Below, in pieces: positions 44,668 to 52,621 of a stretch of DNA of 64,000 nt (within the stretch, counting starts at the first letter, position 1; each line of letters starts with the position of its first letter). The notes beneath the pieces are model-generated. The model saw only the letters and a list, made by a program, of their open reading frames with translations, did not search any database and had not been told where the DNA came from. The DNA comes from Dyadobacter sp. 676 (GTDB lineage: Bacteria; Bacteroidota; Bacteroidia; Cytophagales; Spirosomataceae), in assembly GCF_040448675.1 (NCBI RefSeq), contig NZ_CP159289.1:4261001-4325000 (forward strand), written 5' to 3'. The translations under genes and the position numbers were made by a program.

Positions 44668-46989
44668 ATGTTGTCACACAACCTGGGCTACCCGCGCGTG
44701 GGAAGCCTTCGCGAACTCAAAAAGGCCAACGAACAGTACTGGGCCGGCGCGATCGACCGCGATGCATTGCAGAAAGTCGCGCGCAAAATCCGCCATCAGA
44801 ATTGGGAAACGCAGCAGCATGCGGGCATTGGCCTTATTCCTTCCAACGATTTTTCGCTGTACGACCACGTCCTCGATACGTCGCTGATGGTAGGCGCGAT
44901 TCCCGGGCGGTACCACCAGCTGCTCGACGGGAAATCCAATAAGGAGCTAGACCTTTATTTCGCCATGGCCCGTGGTTACCAGAAAAACGGGCTGGATATC
45001 AACGCGATGGAAATGACGAAATGGTTCGACACCAACTACCATTACCTTGTTCCCGAGTTTGTGAAAGACCAGAAGTTCAAGCGGTACTCCGAAAAGGTGC
45101 TGCTGGAATTCGAGGATGCATTGCAAAAAGGCATTCTCACCAAACCGGTGCTGCTTGGGCCAGTTACCTATTTGCTTTTAGGCAAAGAAAAGGAGGGCGG
45201 TTTTGAGCGGATCGACTTGCTGGACAGTCTTCTACCTGTTTATATATCCATATTAAAAGAACTCGCAGCGAGAGGTGCCGAATGGGTGCAGCTCGACGAG
45301 CCAGGGCTCGTGCTGGATTTGAATGAAAAGGAAAAACTCGCATTCCTGAGCGCTTATAACCAGATCCGGGAGACGCTTCCGAAGCTGCGCATTCTGGTAA
45401 CAACCTATTTCGGGCCGCTGGAAGATAACCTGAGCATCGCTACCGTATTGCCGGTGGACGCATTGCATATCGACCTTACGCGCGGTGCGGAGACCTTGTC
45501 GCAAATCCTGGTGGATGAAGTATTCACGGCATCAACCCAAAAACTTTCATTAGGGGTGGTCGACGGCCGGAATATCTGGAAAAACGACTACCGAAAGTCG
45601 CTGGAATGGATTCAAACGGCAGCGAATGTACTGGGAGAGGATCGGATCTGGGTCGCACCTTCCTCGTCGCTGCTCCATAGCCCTTATGACCTGGACCTGG
45701 AAAGGAACGAAGCGGTGCTCACGCCCGAAATCAAAAACTGGATGGCGTTTGCCAAACAGAAACTGGCAGAGGTAACGACATTGGCGAGGCTCGCCGGGAC
45801 CGATTATTCGAATGACAGCGCATTTCTGGATAACCAAAAAGCCATCGAAAGCCGTAGAACATCAGCGTTGATCCACAAGCCAGCTGTAAAAGCACGGGTT
45901 AGCGAAGTGCGTGAATCGGATTTTAACCGACAGAATACATTCGCCTTCCGGCAGGCCATTCAATTGGAAAAACTCAAACTGCCCTTGTTCCCTTCCACGA
46001 CGATCGGCTCATTCCCCCAAACCGACGAGGTGAGGCAGCTCCGTGCGCAGTTCAAGAAAGGAGCATTGACTTTGGATGAGTACGAGGCCCGCATTCGGGC
46101 GGAAATCGTGGATTCGCTGCGCTGGCAGGAAGAGTTGGGCATCGACGTGCTCGTACATGGCGAGTTCGAGCGGAATGATATGGTGGAATATTTCGGCGAG
46201 CAGCTCTCGGGTTTTGTTTTTACCCAAAACGGCTGGGTGCAGAGCTACGGTAGCCGGTGCGTGAAGCCGCCGATCATTTACGGCGACGTCGAGCGCGTGG
46301 AGCCTATGACGGTGAAATGGTCGTCGTTCGCGCAGGCCAACTCCACGAAATTGGTGAAAGGCATGCTTACGGGCCCGGTAACGATCCTGCAATGGTCGTT
46401 TGTGCGGGATGACCAGCCGAGAAAAGACACCACATTTCAGATCGCGCTCGCGATCCGCGACGAGGTGGTGGATCTCGAAAAGGCGGGAATCAAAGTGATC
46501 CAGATCGATGAGCCGGCCATTCGCGAAGGGTTACCATTGCGGAAACATGCATGGAAGAGCTACCTGAAATGGGCGGTGGACGCGTTCCGCCTGAGCGCCG
46601 CGGGCGTGGCCGACCAGACGCAGATCCACACGCACATGTGCTATTCCGAATTCAACGACATTATCGACTCCATCGCGGCCATGGACGCCGACGTAATTAC
46701 CATCGAAACGTCGCGTTCGCAAATGGAACTGCTCGACGCTTTTGCGCAATTCAATTATCCGAACGAAATCGGGCCGGGTGTGTACGACATTCATTCGCCC
46801 CGCGTGCCGACAGTCGACGAGATGGTTTTCCTGCTGGAAAAAGCGTTGAAGGTAATCCCTGCCCGCAATTTGTGGGTGAATCCGGATTGTGGTCTGAAGA
46901 CCCGCAAATGGCCGGAAACCGAAGCGGCTTTGCGTAACATGATTTCCGCGGCTAACTTGCTGCGCGAATCGGTCGAAGTCGCGGGATAG
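44668..46989 (+). CDS. metE: Cobalamin-independent methionine synthase
   Basis: A 773-residue enzyme of normal length. It begins MLSHNLGYPRVGSLRELKKA, typical of MetE. The C-terminal catalytic barrel has the zinc ligands in THMCYSEFND (His, Cys) and VNPDCGLKTRKW (Cys), and the homocysteine/folate region IDEPAIREGLP. It transfers the methyl group of 5-methyl-THF triglutamate to homocysteine without B12. It is controlled by the B12 riboswitch upstream, and the B12-dependent counterpart metH lies about 9 kb away on the same strand. Confidence 0.96.
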   Translation: MLSHNLGYPRVGSLRELKKANEQYWAGAIDRDALQKVARKIRHQNWETQQHAGIGLIPSNDFSLYDHVLDTSLMVGAIPGRYHQLLDGKSNKELDLYFAMARGYQKNGLDINAMEMTKWFDTNYHYLVPEFVKDQKFKRYSEKVLLEFEDALQKGILTKPVLLGPVTYLLLGKEKEGGFERIDLLDSLLPVYISILKELAARGAEWVQLDEPGLVLDLNEKEKLAFLSAYNQIRETLPKLRILVTTYFGPLEDNLSIATVLPVDALHIDLTRGAETLSQILVDEVFTASTQKLSLGVVDGRNIWKNDYRKSLEWIQTAANVLGEDRIWVAPSSSLLHSPYDLDLERNEAVLTPEIKNWMAFAKQKLAEVTTLARLAGTDYSNDSAFLDNQKAIESRRTSALIHKPAVKARVSEVRESDFNRQNTFAFRQAIQLEKLKLPLFPSTTIGSFPQTDEVRQLRAQFKKGALTLDEYEARIRAEIVDSLRWQEELGIDVLVHGEFERNDMVEYFGEQLSGFVFTQNGWVQSYGSRCVKPPIIYGDVERVEPMTVKWSSFAQANSTKLVKGMLTGPVTILQWSFVRDDQPRKDTTFQIALAIRDEVVDLEKAGIKVIQIDEPAIREGLPLRKHAWKSYLKWAVDAFRLSAAGVADQTQIHTHMCYSEFNDIIDSIAAMDADVITIETSRSQMELLDAFAQFNYPNEIGPGVYDIHSPRVPTVDEMVFLLEKALKVIPARNLWVNPDCGLKTRKWPETEAALRNMISAANLLRESVEVAG

Positions 46990-47011
46990 CGACGGTCGTT
47001 TGTGGGCTGGT

Positions 47012-47140
47012 GTGGTCATTTATTGTCAGGTGTTGTCAAGTGTCGTCAGAGGTGAAAATACCTGACTATTATCTGACCATACCTGACAATAAATGACTAC
47101 CCCTGACCACTCCCGACTATCCTTGACACCCCTGACCACA
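47012..47140. repeat. Large imperfect palindrome and TGAC tandem repeat
   Basis: Arms of about 40 bases (47012-47052 and 47061-47100) fold around an 8-base loop. They share a perfect 16-base pair, GTCATTTATTGTCAGG at 47015-47030 and its complement at 47082-47097. The sequence is made of degenerate units of about 10 bases, each with TGAC (or GTCA on the left), and three more units run on to 47140. It is non-coding, lies between metE and the thioesterase gene, and has no terminator-like T-tract. Confidence 0.65.
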
Positions 47141-47181
47141 TCGAACCGCACTCCTGTTATCAATACATTAAAGCATTTATT

Positions 47182-47565
47182 TTGACACTCGAAGAAAAAA
47201 TCACCGCCTCGGAAACACGCGTTTTTAAAACTGTTTTCCCTAATAACACCAACCATTACGATACTTTATTCGGTGGTACCGCCCTGTCGATGATGGACGA
47301 GGTCGCTTTCATTGCCGCCACGCGGTTTTCAAGATTGCGGTGCGTAACGGTTTCTTCCGACCGTATCGATTTCACACATCCCATTCCTGCGGGGACCATT
47401 ATCGAGCTTGTTGGCCGGGTTGAAACGGTTGGGAATACCAGCATGAAAGTCCGGGTCGACATTTTTGTCGAGAAAATGTATGAAGAGAGCCGTGAAAAAG
47501 CGGTGACCGGAATTTTTACATTTGTGGCGCTCGATGAGCATCATAAGCCTACCAGAATTTTGTAG
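47182..47565 (+). CDS. Acyl-CoA thioesterase, YciA-type hot-dog fold
   Basis: A 127-residue protein with a TTG start. It has the hot-dog helix segment NTNHYDTLFGGTALSMMDEVAFIAA, with the catalytic Asp region at the end of the helix, and the strand DFTHPIPAGTIIELVGRV. It hydrolyses acyl-CoA esters, likely as a hexamer, in the cytoplasm. It is preceded by the TGAC repeat and by no obvious promoter box. Confidence 0.88.
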   Translation: MTLEEKITASETRVFKTVFPNNTNHYDTLFGGTALSMMDEVAFIAATRFSRLRCVTVSSDRIDFTHPIPAGTIIELVGRVETVGNTSMKVRVDIFVEKMYEESREKAVTGIFTFVALDEHHKPTRIL

Positions 47566-47895
47566 CGTTGTCATTTGGCTGCCACGTCGGCGAACGGGGA
47601 GCCCGACGCTATGCTCATGAGATTGCATAATTTATCATACGGCACCACTTGTTGTAGTAAATTAGGGGCACATTCGAAGTGGTTCAGAATTAGCGAATTA
47701 GAATTAAAGGCATCATTGAAACTATTAACATTTCGTTACCGTCGCTCTTTATTTGGTTGATTCCGAACCGCTTAATAACATTATGAAGGCAATCAACGTC
47801 CTGCGGCGGGTTGCAGCCTTGTTCAAAATGCTTATCTTGCACGCCTTTTGGACGGTGTAGGACAAAACTGTACACATTATTCTAATCACGCTTTA
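47566..47895 (+). other. 330-base non-coding gap upstream of the carbamoyltransferase
   Basis: No credible gene. It contains an A+T-rich stretch around 47620-47760 and a candidate promoter at 47811-47839 described separately. No riboswitch or terminator was recognised. Confidence 0.4.
47811..47839 (+). promoter_or_regulatory. Candidate promoter for the sxt-like module
   Basis: TTG (47811-47813), 19 bases, then TATCTTG (47833-47839), an imperfect Bacteroidota -33/-7 pair. Spacing is ideal but the -7 box matches only partly. Transcription would start about 50 bases before the carbamoyltransferase start. Confidence 0.35.
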
Positions 47896-49761
47896 ATGAA
47901 AATTTTAGGTATCTCGGCTTTCTATCATGATTCGGCCGCGGCTCTTATAGATAATGGCGAAATTGTCGCCGCAGCACAGGAAGAACGTTTCACTCGTAAA
48001 AAGCATGACCCCGGTTTTCCCTCCAACGCGGTTGCCTTTTGCCTCGAATACGGCGGATTGTCCATCAACGAGCTCGATGCAATCGTTTTTTACGACAAGC
48101 CGCTTCTGAAATTTGAAAGATTGCTCGAGACTTATTATGCATTTGCCCCCAAAGGCGTACGCTCGTTTTTGACGGCGATGCCCGTGTGGATCAAAGAAAA
48201 GATGTTCCTGAAAAGGCTCATCAACGAGGAGCTTGAAAAACTGGGCTACGATAAGAAGAAGAAAAAGGTGAAAATGCTCTTTCCTGAGCACCACCTCTCG
48301 CATGCCGCCAGCGCATACTACCCTTCCCCATTTGAAAAATCGGCTATTCTGACCATCGATGGCGTGGGGGAATGGGCTACGGCGTCGATCTGTCTGGGTG
48401 AAGGAAAGGATATCAGTATCCTCAAAGAACTTCGCTTTCCGCATTCGCTCGGGTTGCTGTATTCGGCATTCACCTACTTCCTGGGTTTCCGGGTGAACTC
48501 CGGGGAATACAAGCTGATGGGCCTTGCGCCGTACGGTAATCCATCTTCGCCGGATATCAAACGTTATGAGGATATTATTTTGAAAGAACTCATCGATCTG
48601 AAAGAGGACGGGTCGGTGTGGCTCAACCAGGAGTATTTCGACTATGCTACCGGCCTGAAAATGGTCAACGAGCACAAATGGGAGGCGCTGTTCGGTTTCA
48701 AAACCCGCCGGCCGGAAGATGCGCTCGAAGCGGTGCATTGTAATCTCGGCCTCGCCATTCAGAATATTACCGAGGAGGCGGTGGTGAGGATGGCCAAAGA
48801 AGCGAAACGTCTTACCGGCGCGGATTACCTTTGTATGGCGGGTGGTGTCGCATTGAACTGCGTATCAAACGGTAAGCTGCAAAAGGCCAATATTTTCAAA
48901 GACATCTTCATTCAGCCGGCTGCCGGCGACGCGGGCGGCGCATTGGGTGCCGCCCAGGCCGCTTATCATATTTATTTCGGGCAGGAAAGAAAGGTTACCT
49001 GGAAGGCCGACGCCATGCGCGGGTCATACCTCGGCCCGACGTTCTCCGATCTCGACGTAGCGCTGACAGCCAAGAAGTACAAAGCCGTTTATACCTACTA
49101 CGAAAATTTCAAGGACCTGGCCCGGGAGACTGCCCGGGTGCTGTCGGAAGGCAATGTGGTGGGCTGGGTGCAGGGCCGAATGGAATTCGGGCCGCGCGCA
49201 TTGGGAGGCCGCAGCATTCTGGGCGATCCGCGCAATGCCGAAATGCAGAAAAAACTGAACCTCAAAATCAAGTACCGCGAATCGTTCAGGCCATTTGCGC
49301 CGTCGGTGCTGGCGGAAGATTGTTCCGAATATTTTGATTACGATGGGATTTCGCCTTACATGCTTCTGGTCCATCCGGTAGCCGAAAGCCGCCGCAAGCC
49401 GGTGCCGGCGAACTACGGCTCTCTGGACTTACGTGAAAAGCTCTATTTCGAGCGTTCCGATCTGCCTTCCATCACCCACATCGATTATTCGGCACGCATC
49501 CAGACGGTGCATAGGGATACCAACCCGCGCTACTACGAATTGATCGACACCTTCAAGTCGTTGACAGGCTACGCGGTGATCGTGAATACCAGTTTCAACG
49601 TCCGCGGGGAACCTATCGTTTGTACGCCCAACGACGCATATCGGTGCTTTATGCGGACCGAAATGGATTACCTGGTGGTTGGTAACTACATTTTTGATAA
49701 AAAACAGCAGCCCGAATGGCTGGAAAAAGATAACTGGAAGGAAGAATTCGTTCTTGACTAA
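47896..49761 (+). CDS. NodU/CmcH/SxtI-type O-carbamoyltransferase
   Basis: The ATG at 47896 gives 621 residues starting MKILGISAFYHDSAAALID, the family N-terminus with its conserved His-Asp. The middle has FPEHHLSHAASAYYPSPF (metal/adenylate His), then the VQGRMEFGPRALGGRSILGDPR loop and the C-terminal domain NTSFNVRGEPIVCTP. These enzymes transfer a carbamoyl group from carbamoyl phosphate, through carbamoyl-adenylate, to a hydroxyl of an antibiotic, Nod factor or toxin. The acceptor here is unknown. It leads a co-oriented cluster with SGNH, DUF5989 and SxtJ-like genes. Confidence 0.92.
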   Translation: MKILGISAFYHDSAAALIDNGEIVAAAQEERFTRKKHDPGFPSNAVAFCLEYGGLSINELDAIVFYDKPLLKFERLLETYYAFAPKGVRSFLTAMPVWIKEKMFLKRLINEELEKLGYDKKKKKVKMLFPEHHLSHAASAYYPSPFEKSAILTIDGVGEWATASICLGEGKDISILKELRFPHSLGLLYSAFTYFLGFRVNSGEYKLMGLAPYGNPSSPDIKRYEDIILKELIDLKEDGSVWLNQEYFDYATGLKMVNEHKWEALFGFKTRRPEDALEAVHCNLGLAIQNITEEAVVRMAKEAKRLTGADYLCMAGGVALNCVSNGKLQKANIFKDIFIQPAAGDAGGALGAAQAAYHIYFGQERKVTWKADAMRGSYLGPTFSDLDVALTAKKYKAVYTYYENFKDLARETARVLSEGNVVGWVQGRMEFGPRALGGRSILGDPRNAEMQKKLNLKIKYRESFRPFAPSVLAEDCSEYFDYDGISPYMLLVHPVAESRRKPVPANYGSLDLREKLYFERSDLPSITHIDYSARIQTVHRDTNPRYYELIDTFKSLTGYAVIVNTSFNVRGEPIVCTPNDAYRCFMRTEMDYLVVGNYIFDKKQQPEWLEKDNWKEEFVLD

Positions 49762-49787
49762 TCCTCTTTTATTGAGCGCTCGAAGCA

Positions 49788-50909
49788 ATGGCATCTAAAA
49801 TCGTTACCAGTATTGTCCGCATTCTGTTTCTGGGATTGCTGTTTGTTTTCCTGTTTTATCCGGACAAATTTCATATCAAGTTCGATTACCCGGGATACCC
49901 TCAAAGCGACAGCTGGCACGTCCGCCTGGCTAAATTCGCCTTCTGGTTTTTGCTGATCATCGAGATACTCCGCATTTTTTATTACGGCGTGGTCAAAAGC
50001 AAGGCAAAGGGGCTTCTTGCGAACATCGTGACGATTGTGACACCGCTGATTGTCGTGCTGATTCTCCTGGAAATCATATTCATGTACGTGCCGCAAAGCC
50101 ATGAAGGCGTGCTTTCCAAAGCGTCGCAGATCTGGTGGGAGAAATATTGGCATCCGGTAAACTCGCTGGGCTATCACGACAAAGAGATTGAAAATGAGCC
50201 GGGGAAAAAGAAGGTTCTGGTAATCGGCGATTCGTTCGCGGCAGGGCATGGGTTGAAGGACGTGAACGAGCGCTTCTCGAACATGCTGGAAGCTAAACTG
50301 GGCGCCGACAAATACACCGTCTATAACCTCGGAATGTCGGGCGCTGACACCCGCGACGAGGTAAAGCGCTTGCAGGATTTCCCCGTTAAGCCGGACATGA
50401 TTATCCTGGAATATTTCCCCAACGATATAGAGAAAGTTGGGCGGGAAAAAGGGCTGACACTTTCCGGTGCCGAACCTTACGCCGACCTTACCGGCCCGAT
50501 GGCGACCGTCGTGAAGCGCTTTTACCTTCCCAATTTCATTTACTGGCAGTTGCCTCATACGGGATTCAGCACATTTGAAAAATTTGTGCAGACCGCCTAT
50601 ACCGATACGACAGTGCTCAATGCGCATTTGCGGGACCTTTCGGGAATGCTTGCTTACCGCGATAGCACCAAAGCGCAAATGTATGCGGTGTTTATCCCGT
50701 TCCTGTTTCAGATCGATAAAAGTGCGGGCTATACGAGGCCTGTTGAGGAATATCTGAAGTCGAATAATGTGACCGTGGTAGGCATCAACGACGGTGTAAA
50801 AAGGATTCCCGAAAAGGAGCGCGTTGTAGGAAAGAACGACGGTCATGGGAGTGCGGCGCTGAACCAGCTGATAGCTGACAGGCTCTACGAGGCAATAGGG
50901 AAGCGGTAA
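49788..50909 (+). CDS. Membrane-anchored SGNH/GDSL hydrolase
   Basis: A 373-residue protein with three N-terminal transmembrane helices (to about residue 100) and a C-terminal SGNH domain outside the membrane. The catalytic Ser is residue 149 in VLVIGDSFAAGHGL, the Asn block is LEYFPNDIE, and Asp351/His353 are in KNDGHGSAALN. SGNH enzymes add or remove O-acetyl or other acyl esters on glycans. It follows the carbamoyltransferase by 26 bases, so the two probably modify the same exported molecule. Confidence 0.85.
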   Translation: MASKIVTSIVRILFLGLLFVFLFYPDKFHIKFDYPGYPQSDSWHVRLAKFAFWFLLIIEILRIFYYGVVKSKAKGLLANIVTIVTPLIVVLILLEIIFMYVPQSHEGVLSKASQIWWEKYWHPVNSLGYHDKEIENEPGKKKVLVIGDSFAAGHGLKDVNERFSNMLEAKLGADKYTVYNLGMSGADTRDEVKRLQDFPVKPDMIILEYFPNDIEKVGREKGLTLSGAEPYADLTGPMATVVKRFYLPNFIYWQLPHTGFSTFEKFVQTAYTDTTVLNAHLRDLSGMLAYRDSTKAQMYAVFIPFLFQIDKSAGYTRPVEEYLKSNNVTVVGINDGVKRIPEKERVVGKNDGHGSAALNQLIADRLYEAIGKR

Positions 50910-50983
50910 CTCATTATTAATGTACAGGTTGTGCATTAAAGGTAATTAAGTCTTACATTTGATTTTTTAAACACTATATCAAA

Positions 50984-51133
50984 ATGGATTTTTTGACAGA
51001 TTTATTTGCATTCATGAAGGAGCGTAAGAAATGGTGGCTTGCTCCTGTAATCATTGTATTGCTCCTGATCGGGGTATTGATCGTGATCGGTGGTGGCTCG
51101 GCTGTCGCGCCTTTTATCTACACTTTGTTCTGA
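50984..51133 (+). CDS. DUF5989 small membrane protein (SxtK-like)
   Basis: A 49-residue protein, MDFLTDLFAFMKERKKWW, then one transmembrane helix (LAPVIIVLLLIGVLIVIGG) and the ending GSAVAPFIYTLF. The conserved WWL-P and GSAVAPFIYTLF pattern identifies DUF5989, which recurs next to carbamoyltransferases and SxtJ proteins. It is short enough to be missed by gene callers. The conserved C-terminus outside the helix suggests a protein contact. Function is unknown. Confidence 0.85.
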   Translation: MDFLTDLFAFMKERKKWWLAPVIIVLLLIGVLIVIGGGSAVAPFIYTLF

Positions 51134-51235
51134 TTCTTTCGGTTCGACGCGGATCAATCCAATTCATATCTGAAACCTTCATTCGGTAGCATTGCAAACC
51201 CGCAGTGCTGCCGATAACAATATTATTTTACCAAA

Positions 51236-51604
51236 ATGAGTGAATCCGAAAAAGTCAAAGCGCAGCTCGTGATCGTGACCGGGCTTGTTGTTCTATACTT
51301 TATTTTCAAATCCCAATATCCCTATTTCCTGATCGCCGCCGCGGTAATCGGAGTTCTCAGTCTGGCGATTCCGGTTTTCGGCGATCTGATCGTGAAATTA
51401 TGGTACAAGATCGCGGAAGTTTTGGGTGCGATAAACGGAAAGATCCTTCTTTCGTTGGTTTTCTTTATCGTTCTTTTTCCGGTTGCATTAATCGCGAAGC
51501 TCACCAAGAAAAACCCGCTGCACCTGAAAAAGGAGGATTCGGACACAGTGTTTACGGAACGTAACCACAAATACTCGGCGAAGGACCTCGAACAGGTCTG
51601 GTAG
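51236..51604 (+). CDS. SxtJ-family membrane protein
   Basis: A 122-residue protein with three hydrophobic segments (residues about 10-30, 32-52 and 68-88) and a basic then acidic C-terminal tail (KLTKKNPLHLKKEDSDTVF). The FPVALIAKLTKKNPLHL segment is the SxtJ hallmark. SxtJ homologues accompany carbamoyltransferases in the saxitoxin cluster and in many unrelated bacteria; their role is unknown. A strong terminator follows 30 bases after its stop. Confidence 0.85.
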   Translation: MSESEKVKAQLVIVTGLVVLYFIFKSQYPYFLIAAAVIGVLSLAIPVFGDLIVKLWYKIAEVLGAINGKILLSLVFFIVLFPVALIAKLTKKNPLHLKKEDSDTVFTERNHKYSAKDLEQVW

Positions 51605-52529
51605 TTGCCGGATGTGTGAATTTCACCAAATACAAGGCCTGGGTTTCAGGCCTTTTTTTGCGGCATGCACGTTCGTAGAGCAGTTGCAGCATACCGTCTT
51701 TCAGGCCGAGATCGGGTACGTGGATAACGTTTGCGCCCGCCCAGCGCATAGCCGAGATATAAATGTCGCCGGCCGGTACAATCACATCGGCGCGGTCGGG
51801 GTTGAGTTGTAGTTTATTGATCCTGTCGGTCAGGGAAAATTGGTCGATATAGTCCCGCATTCGCTGGATTTCTTCCAGGCTGGTCGAACTTTCCGTTAGT
51901 TTGGAAGACAGATCGAACAGCTTATTGATGTTCCCACCCGTCCCGACAGCCTGGATCGGGCGGCTGTAATCCACATTCTGGTTGATCCATTCTTTGATCT
52001 TCAACCAGGCGTTTTTAGATTCTTTCCCTTCCAAAAGCCGCACAGAGCCCAATTTGAATGATTTGGCCTTGATTTTCTGTCTGTCCTGGTACAAGTTCAG
52101 TTCGGTACTGCCCCCGCCGACGTCGATGTGGATGTACTGTCCGTCGCCCAGTGATTGCACCACCACGTTATTGACCAGTTCGGCCTCTTTCTGTCCGTCG
52201 ATGATCTGGATATGAATACCCGTGCGTTGTTCGATATGGTCACGGACTTCCTGGCCGTTGGCGGCCTCGCGCATGGCGGAGGTGGAACAGGCCATAAAGT
52301 CGTCGACCTCATGCAGTTCCATCAGTAACTGGTAAGCCAGCATGAGTTTCATCATGCGGTCCTCGCTTTGCGGGGTAATACGCCCCTGCGTAAAAACATC
52401 ATGTCCGAGCCGGAGCGGAAACCGGACGTATTCGACCTTCTTGAAGCGTGAAATGCCGTCGTCATGCAAAACGGAAGAGATTTGCATACGGGCACCATTG
52501 GAACCGATATCTATGGCTGCGAATTTCAA
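51552..52529 (-). CDS. ppx: Ppx/GppA-family exopolyphosphatase
   Basis: A TTG start at 52529 gives 325 residues beginning KFAAIDIGSNGARMQIS, the family N-terminus; the frame is open a further 18 codons upstream. The ASKHA ATPase-like core shows AIDIGSNG, STSAMREAANG, IDVGGGSTEL and VGTGGNINKL. It degrades polyphosphate or (p)ppGpp. After LLYERACRKK the tail of about 30 residues is unlike the family and crosses the opposing terminator. One more base in the T7 run at 51653-51659 would end the protein right there, so the tail may be an artefact. Confidence 0.88.
   Translation of the reverse strand: MKFAAIDIGSNGARMQISSVLHDDGISRFKKVEYVRFPLRLGHDVFTQGRITPQSEDRMMKLMLAYQLLMELHEVDDFMACSTSAMREAANGQEVRDHIEQRTGIHIQIIDGQKEAELVNNVVVQSLGDGQYIHIDVGGGSTELNLYQDRQKIKAKSFKLGSVRLLEGKESKNAWLKIKEWINQNVDYSRPIQAVGTGGNINKLFDLSSKLTESSTSLEEIQRMRDYIDQFSLTDRINKLQLNPDRADVIVPAGDIYISAMRWAGANVIHVPDLGLKDGMLQLLYERACRKKRPETQALYLVKFTHPATTRPVRGPSPSICGYVP
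51634..51659 (+). terminator. Rho-independent terminator of the sxt-like module
   Basis: Perfect 7-base stem AGGCCTG (51635-51641) and CAGGCCT (51647-51653), 5-base loop GGTTT, then seven T. It reads on the plus strand, 30 bases after the SxtJ-like stop, and lies inside the apparent end of ppx. Confidence 0.85.
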
Positions 52530-52621
52530 AAGCTCGTCAAATGGGGGAGTTAATAAAGGCCAAAAATAGAATTTCGCGGACAAGTTTCAATATCCTGCCC
52601 GCGAAACTTCATGTGTAAAAG

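Noticed and set aside
49758..50936. 392-residue minus-strand open frame opposite the SGNH gene
   Set aside because: The plus-strand protein has an intact catalytic triad and transmembrane plan; the minus-strand frame has none.
47896..51604. Saxitoxin-like biosynthesis
   Set aside because: Only homologues of sxtI, sxtJ and sxtK are seen. The polyketide-like core, amidinotransferase and tailoring oxygenases are absent, so a toxin pathway is not supported.
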